In this document: positions 16,176 to 24,655 of the stretch, one piece after another
Layout of the letters: each line of letters starts with the position of its first letter
Numbering within the stretch: position 1 is the first letter of the stretch
Source: Anaerolineales bacterium
GTDB taxonomy: Bacteria; Chloroflexota; Anaerolineae; Anaerolineales; UBA4823
NCBI GenBank assembly: GCA_016932955.1
Contig: JAFGBV010000004.1
Span: 22,231 to 86,230, forward strand
Direction: 5' to 3'
Length of the DNA: 64,000 nt
The notes under the pieces: generated by a model
What the model saw: only the letters and a program-made list of their open reading frames with translations
Told to the model about the DNA's origin: nothing
Databases searched by the model: none
Translations under genes and position numbers: made by a program

Positions 16176-16826
16176 ATGGAGAACATTTATAAAATGACCA
16201 TTGATGGTCTTCCCAAACCTACATTTACCATCAACGATCTGGAAACGCTGCGCGTGGTAGCCGACCCTATGCGGGCGCAGATCCTAGAGGTGCTGGTCTA
16301 CAGCCCGCAAACCGTGCGCCAGATTGCTGAAAAGCTGGGGCTGGCTGCCAGCAAATTATATTATCACGTGAATCTGATGGAAAAACACGGCTTGATCCAG
16401 GTCGTGGAGACCCGCCAGGTCTCCAATATGCTCGAAAAAATCTATCGTGCCGCAGCCACCTCCTACGATATTGAACCTACGTTGATGACCTATACGACCG
16501 AAACGGGAAAAGATAACATCAACACCTTCCTGGTGGGCACCATCGACGCCACGCGCGAAGACCTGCTCCGCTCACTGCAGGCCCGCTATTACGAGCTGGA
16601 GCACGGGGCAGAAGAGCACCCGCGTCGCGTTATCCTCAACCGGGTAGTCTCCTATCTCAGCGAAGCACGCGTGGAAGAATTTCAGCAGCGCATCACAGAC
16701 TTGCTCGAGGAGTTTGATGCTGCAGATGAGGAAAATGCAGAAAATAATGAACCAGCCTACGCGCTGATGGTGGCTTTCTATCCCAGCTTCCATTTCCCGG
16801 CAAGCAAGGAAAGCGAGCAGCCATGA
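16176..16826 (+). CDS. ArsR-like helix-turn-helix transcriptional regulator
   Basis: 216 residues from ATG 16176, or 210 from ATG 16194, which has the better ribosome binding site. Residues 22-105 form an ArsR-type winged helix (LRVVADPMRAQILEVL, then VRQIAEKLGLAASKLYYHVNLMEKHGLI). The remaining half is helical and acidic, without metal-binding CxC motifs, and may sense a small molecule. Its last four bases overlap the start of an MFS exporter gene (ATGA), so it probably controls that gene and itself. The strong dyads at 16023-16123 are candidate binding sites. Confidence 0.85.
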   Translation: MENIYKMTIDGLPKPTFTINDLETLRVVADPMRAQILEVLVYSPQTVRQIAEKLGLAASKLYYHVNLMEKHGLIQVVETRQVSNMLEKIYRAAATSYDIEPTLMTYTTETGKDNINTFLVGTIDATREDLLRSLQARYYELEHGAEEHPRRVILNRVVSYLSEARVEEFQQRITDLLEEFDAADEENAENNEPAYALMVAFYPSFHFPASKESEQP

Positions 16827-18169
16827 GAACATTTCTGATCATCTGGATCGGTCAGGTCATCTCGATGCTCGGCTCGGGGCTGACGGGCTTTGCACTGGGG
16901 GTATGGATCTATGACCAGACCGGGCAAGCCACGCCCTTTGCACTGACGGTGCTCTTCGGCAACTTACCGCGCCTGCTGCTCTCTCCGCTGGCAGGCTCTT
17001 TAGCAGATCGCTGGAACCGCCGCTGGCTGATGATCCTCTCAGATACCGGCAATGCGTTGATCACACTGGCTGCGGCTGTATTGTTGTTCAACAGCACCTT
17101 ACAAATCTGGCACATCTACCTGATCGCCCTGCTTGGCTCGGTTTGCTCGGCATTCCAGGAGCCTGCGTATACGGCATCCATTGCCATGCTGGTTCCCCAC
17201 AAGGATCTAGGGCGAGCCAATGGGTTGATGTCCACCGGGCAGGCGCTGGAGTCGCTGGTGACCCCGCTTGTTGCGGGTTTCTTATTTGTCGCCATAGGGC
17301 TGCGGGGGATCATCCTGATCGACTTCATCACCTATTTCTTCGCCATTGGCGCGCTGTTGTACGTGCACATCCCACAGCCCGCGCAAGCTCCGCAAGAAAA
17401 GCCAACCCGGAACCAGATTTGGGATGATACCGTGTTTGGCTGGAACTACCTGCGCAGGCGCTCAGGATTGTTTGGATTGCTGCTTTACTTTGCAATGGTT
17501 AACTTTTCACTGAACTTCGCCGCCGTATTGCTGGGACCTCTTGTGCTCTCCGTCCACCAGGCCAGTGTGCTGGGCTTAGCCCAGATGGCAATGGGCGTGG
17601 GGATGCTGGCAGGCGGCATTCTGATGAGCGCCTGGGGCGGACCGAAGCGGCGTATTCGCGGCGTGATCGGATTCATCATCCTGAGCGGTTGCGGCCTGGC
17701 CCTCACCGGACTGCGCAGCCCGGCGATTTTCCCCATCCTGGGATTGTCCATTATGTTGTTTGCCGTGCCGCTAGCCTCTGGCTCCAGCCAGGCTATTTTC
17801 CAAACAAAGATCGCCCCAGAAGTGCAGGGACGTGTTTTCGCCATTCGCAGCATGATCTCGCGCTCGATGATGCCGCTGGCTTTTCTCCTGGCTGGACCTC
17901 TGGCAGATTATATCTTTGAGCCGCTGATGAAATCCGGCGGCGCGCTCGCCGCAAGCCCGTTCGGGGCTCTACTCGGCACGGGTCCGGGACGCGGCGTGGG
18001 CTTGATGTTCGTCTTTGCCGGGCTGACCACCATCCTGGTCAGCGCGGTGGTTGCTCTTAACCCGCGCATCCGCCGCGTGGAAGAGGAGTTGCCCGATATG
18101 CTGCCCACTCCTGAGGTCTCCGAGCCTTGCGAGGCAGTAGGCGCGCCCGCCGCCTCAACAGCCGATTAG
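16823..18169 (+). CDS. MFS transporter (EntS/MefA-like exporter)
   Basis: 448 residues with about 12 membrane helices. The MFS loop 2-3 motif appears as GSLADRWNRRW, and related TALIDFITYFFAIG-like and GRVFAIRSMISRS segments fit the MFS_3 branch that exports macrolides or siderophores. The C-terminus is a soluble acidic tail. It overlaps the ArsR-like regulator by four bases, so the two form one operon. Its stop region overlaps the end of the convergent peptidase gene by four bases. The substrate cannot be read from sequence. Confidence 0.85.
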   Translation: MRTFLIIWIGQVISMLGSGLTGFALGVWIYDQTGQATPFALTVLFGNLPRLLLSPLAGSLADRWNRRWLMILSDTGNALITLAAAVLLFNSTLQIWHIYLIALLGSVCSAFQEPAYTASIAMLVPHKDLGRANGLMSTGQALESLVTPLVAGFLFVAIGLRGIILIDFITYFFAIGALLYVHIPQPAQAPQEKPTRNQIWDDTVFGWNYLRRRSGLFGLLLYFAMVNFSLNFAAVLLGPLVLSVHQASVLGLAQMAMGVGMLAGGILMSAWGGPKRRIRGVIGFIILSGCGLALTGLRSPAIFPILGLSIMLFAVPLASGSSQAIFQTKIAPEVQGRVFAIRSMISRSMMPLAFLLAGPLADYIFEPLMKSGGALAASPFGALLGTGPGRGVGLMFVFAGLTTILVSAVVALNPRIRRVEEELPDMLPTPEVSEPCEAVGAPAASTAD

Positions 18170-19515
18170 CCAGCGCAGAACTCCCGCACCACATTCCACA
18201 GAACAGGCATCCCGCTTTCGAAGAAAGAGATCGGGATGCGCTCGTCGTGACCGTGCGCCATCTTCATCAGGGGCAGTTCGGCAGGCAGCATGCCCGGTGT
18301 AAAGCCATACATGGTGATCCCTGCGCGCTGGTACTCTTTGGCATCCGTCGCGCCGACCATCATGAAAGGCACCACGATCGCTTGTGGATCCATGGCGCGG
18401 GTGTGGCGCTCGAGCAGCCGGTAAAGCGGTGTATCAGCGGAAAACTCGCTGCCCGCCTGCACATAGACCGGCTCCAGCGTCACTTTGCGCCCCGTGATGG
18501 CATACATTTCGCGCAGCACATCCTCCGGGGTCTGCCCAGGCAGGGTGCGGCAGTCAATGGCAGCCTCGGCTGTTGAGGGGATCACATTGGTTTTCATCCC
18601 GGCCTTCAGGATCGAGGGAGTGAATGTATTGCTGACCATGGCTACCAGCAGTGGCTTCAACTGAGGAGGCGCCTGGCGCAACAGCAGGCGCAGCACCAGC
18701 GGGGAGCGCAGCAAACCCACCAGCATTCCTGCAGGGAAGCCGATCTGCCCGGCAATCCCCTCCACAAAACGGTGAAATGTTGGCGTGATATGCACCGGCA
18801 GGTGGCCCGCGCGGCGCAGCCGCTCGATGGCTTGTGCCAGGTAGTAAACGGCGTTGTTGGCATGCGGCATCGAGCCATGCCCGGGCTGCCCACTGGCGGT
18901 CATGCGCAGCCAGCAGATTCCTTTTTCAGCCGTCTGGATCGGGCACAGGCGAAACTTTCCCATGTGAAAGCTAAAGCCACCCGCCTCCGTCAGCCCGAAC
19001 TCAGCATCGATCAGCTCGCGGTGTTTATCCACCAGGAATCTCGAGCCGTGCTCGAAACCAGCCTCCTCATCGGCTATAGCAGCAAAGATCAGGTCGCGCT
19101 TTAGCGGCAGTCCCATGCGCCGGGCAAGCAGGAAGGCTTGCAGGTACATGGTAGTAAAACCTTTCATATCCAGTGCCCCGCGCCCCCAAACCACGCCGTC
19201 CACTACCTCGCCGCCAAATGGGTCACGCGTCCAGTGCTCGCGCTCCACCGGCACTACATCCAGGTGACCGCTGAGTAACAATGGGCGTTGCGAGCCATCC
19301 CCGCGCAGCCGCGCCACCAGGTTCACCCGTCCCGGCGCCGATTCCAGGATCTGGAAATCCTGGCTTGTCATCCCCTCCCCCTCCAGGATCTCCTTCACCA
19401 CCCGCACGGCTGGTTCTTCATTACCGGGCGGGTTGGAGGTATCGGCCTGGATCAGGCGGGAGAGGTGATCTACCATCTCCACTATGTTGGATCCCCAATC
19501 GATCTCTGTACTCAT
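18166..19515 (-). CDS. M20-family zinc peptidase (ArgE/DapE/CPG2-like)
   Basis: 449 residues with AAGGAGACGAGG before the ATG. Di-zinc motifs of M20 enzymes are visible: LSGHLDVVP (near 81-89), GRGALDMKG (near 109-117), ADEEAGFEHGS with the catalytic and metal Glu near 145-150, and a C-terminal H near 430. The insertion around 190-320 is the dimerisation domain. Substrates in the family are dipeptides and N-acylated amino acids. No signal peptide, so cytosolic. It is convergent with the MFS gene and has no obvious operon partner. Confidence 0.85.
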   Translation of the reverse strand: MSTEIDWGSNIVEMVDHLSRLIQADTSNPPGNEEPAVRVVKEILEGEGMTSQDFQILESAPGRVNLVARLRGDGSQRPLLLSGHLDVVPVEREHWTRDPFGGEVVDGVVWGRGALDMKGFTTMYLQAFLLARRMGLPLKRDLIFAAIADEEAGFEHGSRFLVDKHRELIDAEFGLTEAGGFSFHMGKFRLCPIQTAEKGICWLRMTASGQPGHGSMPHANNAVYYLAQAIERLRRAGHLPVHITPTFHRFVEGIAGQIGFPAGMLVGLLRSPLVLRLLLRQAPPQLKPLLVAMVSNTFTPSILKAGMKTNVIPSTAEAAIDCRTLPGQTPEDVLREMYAITGRKVTLEPVYVQAGSEFSADTPLYRLLERHTRAMDPQAIVVPFMMVGATDAKEYQRAGITMYGFTPGMLPAELPLMKMAHGHDERIPISFFESGMPVLWNVVREFCAG

Positions 19516-19602
19516 TACCTCGTCTCCTTATCCTTCGAATAATGACATTTTCTCCAAATTCAATCCGCTGAGCAAAACACAACCTCCCTGTAATCCGCTC
19601 CC

Positions 19603-20490
19603 TCAGCGGTGGCGCAGCGATCCAGCCTGAGCCAGCAGGATGGCGCCCAGGATGAGCGCGCACCCGAGTATCTGTACTGGCACCAGCTTTTCATCCAGCA
19701 CGAGGAACCCCGTCAGTGCGGCAAAGACAGCCTCGGTGCTGAGGATAATCACCGCATCGGCAGGCGGGGCGTGCTGCTGCCCATAAGCCTGCAGCGCGAA
19801 TCCAAGGCCAATGGAGAACAAGCCCGTATAAACCACCGCCCACCAGGACGATACCAACCCAGAAACTAGGCTCTCCTCAAACAGCACCGCTAGCGCCAGG
19901 TTCAACAGCCCCGCCACCAACACCATTCCCGCAGATAGGGTTAGAAAATTGACTACACGCACCGCGCGCCCAACTACGATCACATGCAGCGCCCAGAAAA
20001 CCGCCCCCGCCAGCTCCAGCGCGTCCCCCCGCGCCAGATGCAGTACCCCGCCCGTGCTGAGCAGCAAACTGCCCAGCACAGCCAGGCCCACCGCCAGCCA
20101 GATATACCAGCGCTGCTTCTCGCGCCAGATGGCATACAGGATCACCGGGACGAGCACAACGTAGAGGGAAGTAATAAAACCAGCGTTACCAGCTGTTGTT
20201 TCCGCAATCCCGATCTGCTGGAAAGCTACTGCCGCAGTCAATATGCTGCCCGCCAGCATGATATAGGCTAATGATCGACCCCTGTTCTCAGCCTGCGCCT
20301 CAGGTGCGGCTCCTTGTCTTCGTCCTTTGCTGGCTAACAGCCATGCCCATAAGAACCCCGCCGCCACCAGGAAGCGCAGCCCATTGAACTGGAAAGGTCC
20401 GATCGATTCGGTAGCCATGCGCTGGACGACAAATGATGTCCCCCAGATCAATGCCACCAGCATAAGGATGAGATCAGCTTTAAGGCGCAT
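19603..20490 (-). CDS. EamA/DMT-family transporter
   Basis: 295 residues with ten predicted membrane helices arranged as two EamA repeats. The first has LIWGTSFVVQRMA and the second the EAVFAALTGFLVLDEKL sequence, a family hallmark just before the last two helices. These proteins move metabolites or amino acids outwards, but the substrate is not predictable. It is divergent from the YwiC-like gene. Confidence 0.88.
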   Translation of the reverse strand: MRLKADLILMLVALIWGTSFVVQRMATESIGPFQFNGLRFLVAAGFLWAWLLASKGRRQGAAPEAQAENRGRSLAYIMLAGSILTAAVAFQQIGIAETTAGNAGFITSLYVVLVPVILYAIWREKQRWYIWLAVGLAVLGSLLLSTGGVLHLARGDALELAGAVFWALHVIVVGRAVRVVNFLTLSAGMVLVAGLLNLALAVLFEESLVSGLVSSWWAVVYTGLFSIGLGFALQAYGQQHAPPADAVIILSTEAVFAALTGFLVLDEKLVPVQILGCALILGAILLAQAGSLRHR

Positions 20491-20556
20491 AAACAGGTGA
20501 TAAATTGTAGCACGGTTCTGCCAGGTCAGTTATAATCGAATGCGGGATTATCGGCT

Positions 20557-21384
20557 TTGAAAATCAAGACATTCTTGCGCAAGCAATACGCCATCCCCGG
20601 CGAACACGGCGCCTGGGTATTCCTGCTCAGCCCGTTGCTGATCGGGTTGGTCGCCGCGCGCAGCTTCACCCCGGCCTCTGCGCTGCTGGTGGTAGCCGCC
20701 TTGGCTGCCTTCCTCATCCGCCAGCCGGTCACCATCGCCGTCAAAGCATTCAGCGGGCGTCGCTCGCCGCACGACCTGGCCCCTGCCGCTTTTTGGGCAA
20801 TGCTGTATGGGATCATTGGCCTGGCAGCGTTGGCAGGCTTGCTGGTGCAGGGCTTTGGCTTCTTGCTCTACCTGGCGTTGCCTGGTATCCTGGTTTTTGC
20901 CTGGCACCTATGGCTGGTCAGCCGCCGCGCTGAGCGCCGCCAGGCTGGGGTGGAGATCGTAGGCAGCGGCGTGCTGGCGCTGGCCGCTCCAGCCGCGCTA
21001 TGGGTGGGCACCGGCCAATATTTGCCAGAGGGATGGTGGCTGTTTGCCCTGACATGGCTGCAATCGGCTGCTTCGATCGTGCACGCCTACCTGCGCTTAG
21101 CGCAGCGCGAGCTGGCAGAAGCGCCGCCCCGTCCTGTTCTCCTGCGCATGGCGCGCCGCGCTCTGCTCTACACTACCTTCAACCTTGTCATCGTGCTGGC
21201 TTGTTCGCTTTCCGGCATTTTGCCGTCCTTCCTCTTCCTGGCCTATCTGCTGCAGTGGTGCGAAACGGTGTACGGCGCGTTGCGCCCTGCGATCGGCATC
21301 AAGCCAACCCAAATTGGCCTGCGCCAGCTCGCCGTCAGCACCTTGTTTACCGTGGTTTTCATCGTCTTCTGGCTGGCTGGCTGA
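20557..21384 (+). CDS. YwiC-like membrane protein
   Basis: 275 residues from a TTG start; TATAAT at 20531-20536 is close upstream. The N-terminal YAIPGEHGAWVFLLSPLLIGL is the family signature, followed by about eight membrane helices and a central cytosolic stretch (RRSPHDLAP). YwiC-like proteins have no established biochemical role; some are found near nitrate or anaerobic respiration genes. No such genes are seen here. Confidence 0.8.
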   Translation: MKIKTFLRKQYAIPGEHGAWVFLLSPLLIGLVAARSFTPASALLVVAALAAFLIRQPVTIAVKAFSGRRSPHDLAPAAFWAMLYGIIGLAALAGLLVQGFGFLLYLALPGILVFAWHLWLVSRRAERRQAGVEIVGSGVLALAAPAALWVGTGQYLPEGWWLFALTWLQSAASIVHAYLRLAQRELAEAPPRPVLLRMARRALLYTTFNLVIVLACSLSGILPSFLFLAYLLQWCETVYGALRPAIGIKPTQIGLRQLAVSTLFTVVFIVFWLAG

Positions 21385-21403
21385 GAGATTGCCCCAAAAT
21401 AAC

Positions 21404-21433
21404 TTGCAAAGAAGTCAAAATGTGTTGTACAAT
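21404..21433 (+). promoter_or_regulatory. Promoter for the small membrane protein genes
   Basis: TTGCAA (21404-21409), 18-base spacer, TACAAT (21428-21433), about 72 bases before the ATG at 21506. The distance leaves a leader of about 65 bases with no hairpin that I could see. Confidence 0.5.
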
Positions 21434-21505
21434 GGGTGCGTAGCATTATCGTTACAAATATTGATCCTGCTTTCAAAAACTATCAAACTTTCAGGAGGAA
21501 CAAAA

Positions 21506-21820
21506 ATGACTGAAGCACCCATCAACACCGAAATCACCCAGGACGACAAGCTCTGGGCAGCATTATCGTACGTTTTCTCTCCAGTAATCCCGATTGTCAT
21601 CCTGCTGATGGAAGATAAGAAGAGTCGCCCATACCTCAAATTCCACGCAGTGCAGGCGCTTGCTACTATCATCGTATTATACATTCTTGCCACTGTTACG
21701 GTTGGCTGCGGAAGCATCCTGCTGTTCGCAATGCTGTATTGGGCTTACCAGGCTTACCAAGGCCAGGATGTCCGCATTCCCGTCATTACTGACTTCATCA
21801 AAAAGCAAGGCTGGGTTTAA
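21506..21820 (+). CDS. Small Tic20/DUF4870-like membrane protein
   Basis: 104 residues from ATG 21506, with an ideal AGGAGGA eight bases upstream; the longer frame upstream is a shadow of the YwiC-like gene. Two or three hydrophobic segments surround the motif DKKSRPYLKFHAVQAL, typical of DUF4870/Tic20-like proteins (charged residue, then F-H-xx-QAL). Function unknown. A hairpin terminator follows and a second member of the family lies just after it. Confidence 0.75.
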   Translation: MTEAPINTEITQDDKLWAALSYVFSPVIPIVILLMEDKKSRPYLKFHAVQALATIIVLYILATVTVGCGSILLFAMLYWAYQAYQGQDVRIPVITDFIKKQGWV

Positions 21821-21839
21821 CCAGGAAATCAATCCATCG

Positions 21840-21873
21840 AACCCCGTCAGCGTTCCTGGACGATGACGGGGTT
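21840..21873 (+). terminator. Hairpin terminator-like structure
   Basis: AACCCCGTCA (21840-21849) and TGACGGGGTT (21864-21873) form a perfect 10-bp stem with a 14-base loop, followed by ATTATTGCTT. The downstream U content is modest, so read-through into the next gene is possible. Confidence 0.6.
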
Positions 21874-21898
21874 ATTATTGCTTGTAAAGGAGTGATCT

Positions 21899-22342
21899 GT
21901 GACCTCACAACCGCCGCCCTACGTCCCTCCCCAACCTCTATCTCCCTCGGATGAGCGCACCTACGCCATGCTGGCTCACCTGAGCGTCCTGGCCAACCTG
22001 GTTACCGGTTTCCTGGGGCCAGTGGCTGCAATTGTGCTCTACCTGGCGTACCGCGATCGCTCGCGCTACGTGGCCTATCATGCCATGCAGTCCTTTGTCT
22101 TCCAACTGATCTGGTGGGTTGGCGGCGGTATCCTGGCTGGGATTGCCTGGACAATCAGCGGCGTGCTCTCAGCAATCCTGATTGGCTGCGCCTTGATGCC
22201 AATCGCCGCAATCATCAGCCTGATGCCGTTGGCTGCGCTGGTGTATGGTGTGGTCGGCGCGATCCAGTGTAATCAGGGTCAGGATTTCAAGTACTGGCTG
22301 ATCGGCGACTGGGTGCGCGGCACCCTGACCGGCCAGTCGTAG
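21899..22342 (+). CDS. DUF4870-family membrane protein
   Basis: 147 residues from a GTG start preceded by AAAGGAG. A proline-rich cytosolic N-terminus leads to the DUF4870 core: TYAMLAHLSVLANLV, a helix, then RDRSRYVAYHAMQSFVFQ and two further helices. It belongs to the same family as the 104-residue protein just upstream, so this is a tandem pair. No biochemical function is established. Confidence 0.8.
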   Translation: MTSQPPPYVPPQPLSPSDERTYAMLAHLSVLANLVTGFLGPVAAIVLYLAYRDRSRYVAYHAMQSFVFQLIWWVGGGILAGIAWTISGVLSAILIGCALMPIAAIISLMPLAALVYGVVGAIQCNQGQDFKYWLIGDWVRGTLTGQS

Positions 22343-22352
22343 CGAGAGTCAG

Positions 22353-22790
22353 ATGGGATACCAGTACCCGCCTCAACCCCCGCCCTACTATATGCCCCGG
22401 CCTGGCTCGAACAGCATGGCTAATTTCAGCTTCATCAGCGGGCTGACCGGTTGGATCATCGCCCTGATCACCATCTGCGCCAATGTTGCAGTGGTAGTCC
22501 TTTCAGTTGCCACCCTGGGCATTGGCAGTGTATTGGGCTTCTGCACAGCGGCAGTCAGTTGTATCTCGCCGCTTGCCTGGCTGGTGGCGATCATCACCGG
22601 GCATGTCGCCCACGGGCAGATCGCCCGTACCCGCGAGGGCGGCGGCGGCACTGCCACCTTTGGGCTGTTGATGGGCTATCTTGGCCTGGGGCTGCTGGTC
22701 TTGAGCATCTGCGTCATCGCTGTGCTTTCCATTGCTGGTGTGGTAGTGTCCATACCTTTCCTCACCGATCCCGATTTTTATAACTACTAG
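22353..22790 (+). CDS. Small DUF4190-like membrane protein
   Basis: 145 residues with a Pro/Tyr-rich N-terminus (YQYPPQPPPYY), like the previous protein, then three or four hydrophobic segments. GHVAHGQIARTREGGGGTATFGLLMGYLGL matches the DUF4190 pattern of a GHxAxxxIxR turn between helices. It starts 11 bases after the DUF4870 gene and ends before a strong terminator, so the two form an operon. Function unknown. Confidence 0.72.
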   Translation: MGYQYPPQPPPYYMPRPGSNSMANFSFISGLTGWIIALITICANVAVVVLSVATLGIGSVLGFCTAAVSCISPLAWLVAIITGHVAHGQIARTREGGGGTATFGLLMGYLGLGLLVLSICVIAVLSIAGVVVSIPFLTDPDFYNY

Positions 22791-22824
22791 CCTCAGAAAA
22801 GGCATTTCCTTAAACTCATCTCCG

Positions 22825-22859
22825 AAAGAGGCGCATTCAGTACACGGATGCGCCTCTTT
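22825..22859 (+). terminator. Rho-independent terminator
   Basis: AAAGAGGCGCAT (22825-22836) and ATGCGCCTCTTT (22848-22859) make a perfect 12-bp stem with an 11-base loop; the stem itself ends in TTT, followed by GTATT. It closes the small membrane protein operon before the glycine cleavage genes. Confidence 0.8.
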
Positions 22860-22913
22860 GTATTAGAATTGGTTCCACAGGTCACATAATCACTCAAGCT
22901 CAGGAGGCTTACG

Positions 22914-23297
22914 ATGAATACCCCCACCAATCTCAAGTATGCAGAAAGCAATGAATGGCTGATGGTTGAAGGGAATACCGGTACAATCGGCATTTCAGAT
23001 TATGCTCAGAACCAACTCTCCGATATCGTTTTTGCAGAGATCGTGGTCGCCGAAGGCGATTCGGTCAACAAAGGCGATACCATCGCCACGATTGAGTCCG
23101 TCAAGGCCGCAGCCGATGTTTATACTCCGGTCAGCGGAAAAGTGGTCGCGGTTAATGAGACGCTTGGCAATACGCCCGAAGTGATCAACAGCGACCCCTA
23201 TGGCAATGCCTGGATTGTGAAGATCGAAATGACCAACCCGGCCGAATTGAACACCTTGATGGATGCTGCCGCTTATGAGGCGCAGATCCAGGAGTAA
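22914..23297 (+). CDS. gcvH: Glycine cleavage system H protein
   Basis: 127 residues, the usual length. The lipoyl-attachment lysine is K64 in TIESVKAAADVYTP, and the N-terminal NEWLMVEGNTGTIGISDYAQ is diagnostic. H protein shuttles the aminomethyl group from glycine decarboxylase to T protein. A consensus AGGAGG lies seven bases before the ATG. It is followed after 8 bases by gcvPA. No glycine riboswitch is recognisable in the 120-base leader. Confidence 0.97.
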   Translation: MNTPTNLKYAESNEWLMVEGNTGTIGISDYAQNQLSDIVFAEIVVAEGDSVNKGDTIATIESVKAAADVYTPVSGKVVAVNETLGNTPEVINSDPYGNAWIVKIEMTNPAELNTLMDAAAYEAQIQE

Positions 23298-23305
23298 AAT
23301 GCCCC

Positions 23306-24655
23306 ATGTTTATTCCTCATACGGACGCTGAGCGGGAGGCAATGCTGCGCAGCATCGGCGTGGAATCCTTAGAAAGCCTTTTCCAGGCCGTCCCTGCCAG
23401 GCATCGTTTTCCTCAGCTCAATTTACCCCCTACCCTCACGGAGATGGAAGCCGCAGCCGAGCTGCAGGATATGGCTTGGGCAAATGAAACCACCCGCGAC
23501 CTGATCTGTTTCCTGGGCGCTGGCGCATACAACCATTATGTACCGGCTGCAGTGGATGCCATGATCCGACGCGGTGAGTTCCTCACCGCTTATACACCCT
23601 ACCAGCCAGAGCTCTCGCAAGGCACATTACAGGCCATCTTCGAATACCAGAGCCTGGTTGCTGCGCTGACAGGCATGGAAGTATGCAACGCTTCGCATTA
23701 TGACGGCGCCACCGCCGTGGCAGAAGCCGTGAACATGGCTTACGCCAACTTCCGCGGCAAACGCAGCAAGGTTGTGCTCTCCCCCTCACTACACCCGCAA
23801 TACCGCCAGACTGTCCGCACATACACTGATCCCATGCCTCTAACCTTGGTCGGCGACGAGCCGGGAGTGGACCTGGCTCAGGGCCCTCAGGCATTGATCC
23901 CCTTAATCGACGCCAACACAGCGCTGGTGGTGGTGCAGTACCCAGACTTCTTTGGACGAATCTACGATTACAGCAGCCTGGCTCAGGCAGCCCACGCCGC
24001 GGGTGCACTGCTGTGCATTGCCATCAACCCCATTGCGCTGGGTATATTGAAAACCCCAGGAGAAATGGATGCAGACATCGTCACTGGAGAAGGCCAACCG
24101 CTGGGTGTTCCCTTATCCTACGGCGGTCCTTACCTGGGATTATTTGCCACGCGCAAGGAATATGTGCGCAAGATGGCAGGCCGCCTGGCTGGTGAGACGG
24201 TGGACAATCGCGGCCAAAGAGCCTATGTGCTCACCCTCACCGCTCGCGAGCAACACATCCGCCGCGAAAAGGCCACCTCGAACATCTGCACCAACCAAGG
24301 GCTGATTGCTCTCGCATCAGCCGTTTACCTGAGCCTGCTGGGCAAGAACGGGCTGCGCCAATTAGCAGAACTCAATTACCAAAAAGCACACTATGCCGCC
24401 CAGCGCTTCGCCTCTGTCGCAGGTTTTGGCCTGTGGTCCAACGAGCAATTTTTCAACGAGTTTGTGCTTAAATCCCCGGCGCCAATCGCTGAGGTGAATG
24501 AACTCTTGCTCGACCATGGTATCTTGGGCGGATACGATCTGGGCAAAGACTACCCCGCGCTGGAGAACCACATGCTGCTGGCAGTGACCGAGCTGAACAC
24601 GCGCGAGGATATCGAAACAATGACCGAGGTACTGAGGGAGGTGTCAAATGAGTGA
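23306..24655 (+). CDS. gcvPA: Glycine dehydrogenase (decarboxylating) subunit 1
   Basis: 449 residues. This is the N-terminal half of the PLP-dependent P protein in organisms that split it in two. ACTTEN-type features include FLGAGAYNHYVPAAVD, TAYTPYQPELSQGTLQAIFEYQS and RREKATSNICTNQ. It forms a heterotetramer with subunit 2 and decarboxylates glycine onto lipoyl-GcvH. The next gene overlaps its end by eight bases, consistent with equimolar translation. Confidence 0.97.
   Translation: MFIPHTDAEREAMLRSIGVESLESLFQAVPARHRFPQLNLPPTLTEMEAAAELQDMAWANETTRDLICFLGAGAYNHYVPAAVDAMIRRGEFLTAYTPYQPELSQGTLQAIFEYQSLVAALTGMEVCNASHYDGATAVAEAVNMAYANFRGKRSKVVLSPSLHPQYRQTVRTYTDPMPLTLVGDEPGVDLAQGPQALIPLIDANTALVVVQYPDFFGRIYDYSSLAQAAHAAGALLCIAINPIALGILKTPGEMDADIVTGEGQPLGVPLSYGGPYLGLFATRKEYVRKMAGRLAGETVDNRGQRAYVLTLTAREQHIRREKATSNICTNQGLIALASAVYLSLLGKNGLRQLAELNYQKAHYAAQRFASVAGFGLWSNEQFFNEFVLKSPAPIAEVNELLLDHGILGGYDLGKDYPALENHMLLAVTELNTREDIETMTEVLREVSNE

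Noticed and set aside
22791..22913. Glycine riboswitch before gcvH
   Set aside because: The leader contains only the terminator of the previous operon and an AGGAGG site; the conserved tandem aptamer core could not be found.
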